Below are positions 5,344-6,661 of a stretch of DNA of 6,661 nucleotides, one piece after another. Source of the stretch: Acidimicrobiia bacterium (GTDB taxonomy: Bacteria; Actinomycetota; Acidimicrobiia; Spongiisociales; SHLN01). Positions within the stretch are counted from its first letter, which is position 1. Each line of letters opens with the position of its first letter. The stretch lies in NCBI GenBank assembly GCA_004283105.1, contig SHLN01000147.1, forward strand, positions 1 to 6,661, read 5' to 3'. Under the pieces are notes generated by a model. It was not told where the DNA came from. It saw only the letters and a list, made by a program, of their open reading frames with translations, and made no database searches. Made by a program: the position numbers and the translations under genes.

Positions 5344-5928
5344 ATGGCGATGGAACCGACCGGAGCAAACCAGGCCGGGCTCTACGCCCGCTTCGGCAAG
5401 CCGATCCTCGACCGGGTACTCGGGTTGATTCTTGCCATCCTCACCTTGCCGGTCGTCGCGGTACTTCTCGTCATGTCCTGGATCGCGTTCGGGTGGCCGC
5501 CACTGGCGCGGGTATCGAGAACGGGACGGGGACGCCGCCGTTTCAACCTCTACCGGGTCAACACTCGCAAGGACTACCAGACCGACCTGCGGGGCAGGCA
5601 CCTGCGGCTCAGCAGCTTGCTTCGCTCCACGAGCCTCGATGAGCTCCCGCAATTGTGGAACGTCGTGCTCGGGCACATGAGCCTCGTCGGCCCGCGCCCG
5701 ATCGATCCGGTCACGGCACTCCAATTCGAGAAGGACGCAGCCCGGCGACACAGTGCCCGTCCCGGCGTGACCGGCCCCTGGCAGCTGGAAGCGCGGGGGG
5801 ATGGTCGCAGCCTCACCGACCACATCGCCCTCGATCTGGCCTATGTCGAGAACATCTCGTTCCTGACCGACCTCGGGCTCCTCCTCCGCACGGTGCCGGC
5901 TCTGTTCCGACACCGCGAAGAGGTCTGA
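5344..5928 (+). CDS. Short monotopic sugar-1-phosphate transferase (PglC/WcaJ catalytic-domain family)
   Basis: Transfers a sugar phosphate from a nucleotide-sugar to a polyprenyl phosphate, the first membrane step in making exopolysaccharide, glycan or glycoprotein precursors. 194 residues, the compact PglC-like size with only the catalytic domain and none of the extra membrane helices of WbaP/WcaJ. Residues 16-24 (FGKPILDRV) match the usual K-R-x-x-D entry; about 24-48 is the hydrophobic re-entrant segment with a helix-breaking Pro36. The catalytic Asp99-Glu100 lies in STSLDELPQLWNVVLGHMSL, followed by VGPRP (115-119), RPGVTGPWQLEARG (139-152) and the late YVENISFLTDLGLLLRTVP. Start at ATG 5344; a second ATG two codons later is equally possible, and neither has a strong ribosome binding site. 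The sugar cannot be predicted. No other glycan gene is visible nearby, so it may stand alone. Confidence 0.92.
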   Translation: MAMEPTGANQAGLYARFGKPILDRVLGLILAILTLPVVAVLLVMSWIAFGWPPLARVSRTGRGRRRFNLYRVNTRKDYQTDLRGRHLRLSSLLRSTSLDELPQLWNVVLGHMSLVGPRPIDPVTALQFEKDAARRHSARPGVTGPWQLEARGDGRSLTDHIALDLAYVENISFLTDLGLLLRTVPALFRHREEV

Positions 5929-5966
5929 GAGCGGCGCGTCACACCGGCGCCCTACCCTCGGCGGCC

Positions 5967-6661
5967 ATGGACGGACTCATCGACGAATGGCTAGACGACC
6001 CGGCGAGCCGGGTGGTCCACGTCGAGGAGGTCGAGGCAACCGCGGCCATGTTTGCAGGACTCGAGCCACCCCTCCCAACGGCCCTTGCCGACCGATTGGC
6101 GACGGTGGGCGTCGAACGGCTCTACCGGCACCAGGCCCGCGCCGTCGAGTCGATCCGGGCGGCCACCGACACGGTGATCGTGGCCGGCACCGCCTCGGGA
6201 AAGTCGCTCTGCTATCAGGTCCCGATCGTCGAGTCCCTTCTGACCGACGACGAGTCGACCGCCCTCCTCCTCTACCCGACCAAGGCGCTCGCCCAGGATC
6301 AGCTCCGCTCCATTCATAAGCTGGCCGTGCCCGAAATGGTCGAGGCCACCTACGACGGGGACACAGACTCGGATCAGCGCACGTGGGTACGCAAGCACGC
6401 CAACGTCGTGCTCACGAACCCCGACATGCTCCACATCGGCATCCTCCCCCACCACGGCCTGTGGGCGTCGTTCCTGTCCCGACTCCGATTCGTGGTGGTC
6501 GACGAGATGCACATGCTGCGCGGCATCTTCGGCAGCCATGTCAGCCACGTCCTGCGCCGGCTCCGCCGCCTCGCCGCCCACTACGGCGCCGATCCCACCT
6601 TTGTGTTCACCTCGGCCACCATCGGCAATCCGGGCGATCTCGCCGCCGGCCTCACCGGGCG
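5967..6661 (+). CDS. DEAD/DEAH-box helicase of the SftH/MrfA (YprA) type, N-terminal part (truncated by window edge)
   Basis: ATP-driven superfamily 2 helicase; characterised relatives are the mycobacterial 3'-5' DNA helicase SftH and B. subtilis MrfA, a mitomycin-damage repair helicase. I translated 231 complete codons, covering most of the first RecA-like domain; the second helicase domain and the zinc-binding DUF1998-type C-terminus expected of this family lie beyond the window. Motifs in order: YRHQ with Gln56 (Q-motif-like), GTASGKS at 74-80 (Walker A), YPTKALAQDQ at 103-112 (Ia), LTNPDMLH at 149-156 (Ib), VVVDEMHMLRG at 176-186 (motif II as DEMH) and TSATIGNP at 215-222 (III). The ATG at 5967 is 38 bases after the sugar-transferase stop, same strand, with no Shine-Dalgarno; TACCCT at 5953-5958 could be a -10 for a leaderless or very short-leader transcript. 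Assignment to the SftH/MrfA branch rests on the Q-motif-to-motif III spacing and wording, since the diagnostic C-terminus is not visible. Confidence 0.92.
   Translation, partial: MDGLIDEWLDDPASRVVHVEEVEATAAMFAGLEPPLPTALADRLATVGVERLYRHQARAVESIRAATDTVIVAGTASGKSLCYQVPIVESLLTDDESTALLLYPTKALAQDQLRSIHKLAVPEMVEATYDGDTDSDQRTWVRKHANVVLTNPDMLHIGILPHHGLWASFLSRLRFVVVDEMHMLRGIFGSHVSHVLRRLRRLAAHYGADPTFVFTSATIGNPGDLAAGLTG

Noticed and set aside
5257..5913. Open frame of 218 codons on the minus strand opposite the sugar transferase
   Set aside because: The plus-strand frame carries the whole set of sugar-transferase motifs, so this is its shadow.

Overview
The window is GC-rich, densely coded DNA, most consistent with a high-GC Gram-positive-type bacterium (Actinomycetota). 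An Acidimicrobiia-like lineage is a guess, made from the threonine-rich extracytoplasmic linker, the membrane pyrophosphatase, the NhaA with an enlarged cytoplasmic loop and the SftH/MrfA-type helicase. No RNA gene, CRISPR array, insertion sequence or phage gene is visible.

Layout. Bases 1-697 (minus) hold the N-terminal third of a membrane-bound ion-pumping pyrophosphatase (hppA), with a GTG start and a clear ribosome binding site. Bases 698-952 are non-coding: a possible hppA promoter, a tandem heptamer repeat, a nested palindromic element and a strong hairpin that probably ends transcription of the next gene. Bases 953-3588 (minus) are a two-gene unit: an ECF sigma factor (3025-3588) overlapping by 7 bases a 692-residue single-pass membrane protein (953-3031). 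That protein has a short cytoplasmic segment, one membrane helix, a Thr-rich linker, two related beta-rich domains and a C-terminal thioredoxin-fold domain. Bases 3589-3689 are a short intergenic stretch with GTCC/GGAC half-sites spaced at multiples of 11 bp. Bases 3690-5269 (minus) are a 65-residue two-helix membrane protein followed 23 bases later by the Na+/H+ antiporter NhaA. A 74-base divergent intergenic region carries a perfect palindrome. On the plus strand follow a short monotopic sugar-1-phosphate transferase (5344-5928) and the N-terminal part of a DEAD/DEAH-type helicase (5967 to the window end).

How the genes may work together. The sigma/membrane-protein pair looks like an envelope-stress switch: the overlapping membrane protein occupies the place of an anti-sigma factor, but has no visible zinc-binding anti-sigma motif and carries an unusually elaborate outside portion. 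It sits between two ion-homeostasis genes (the PPi-driven pump and NhaA), which suggests, but does not prove, a link to ion or envelope homeostasis.

The best candidate for something undescribed is this composite membrane protein: putative sigma regulator, tandem LolA/RseB-like domains and a thioredoxin/Sco-like domain in one chain. Within it lies a near-ideal internal ribosome binding site before Met44, which could produce a second isoform lacking the cytoplasmic segment.
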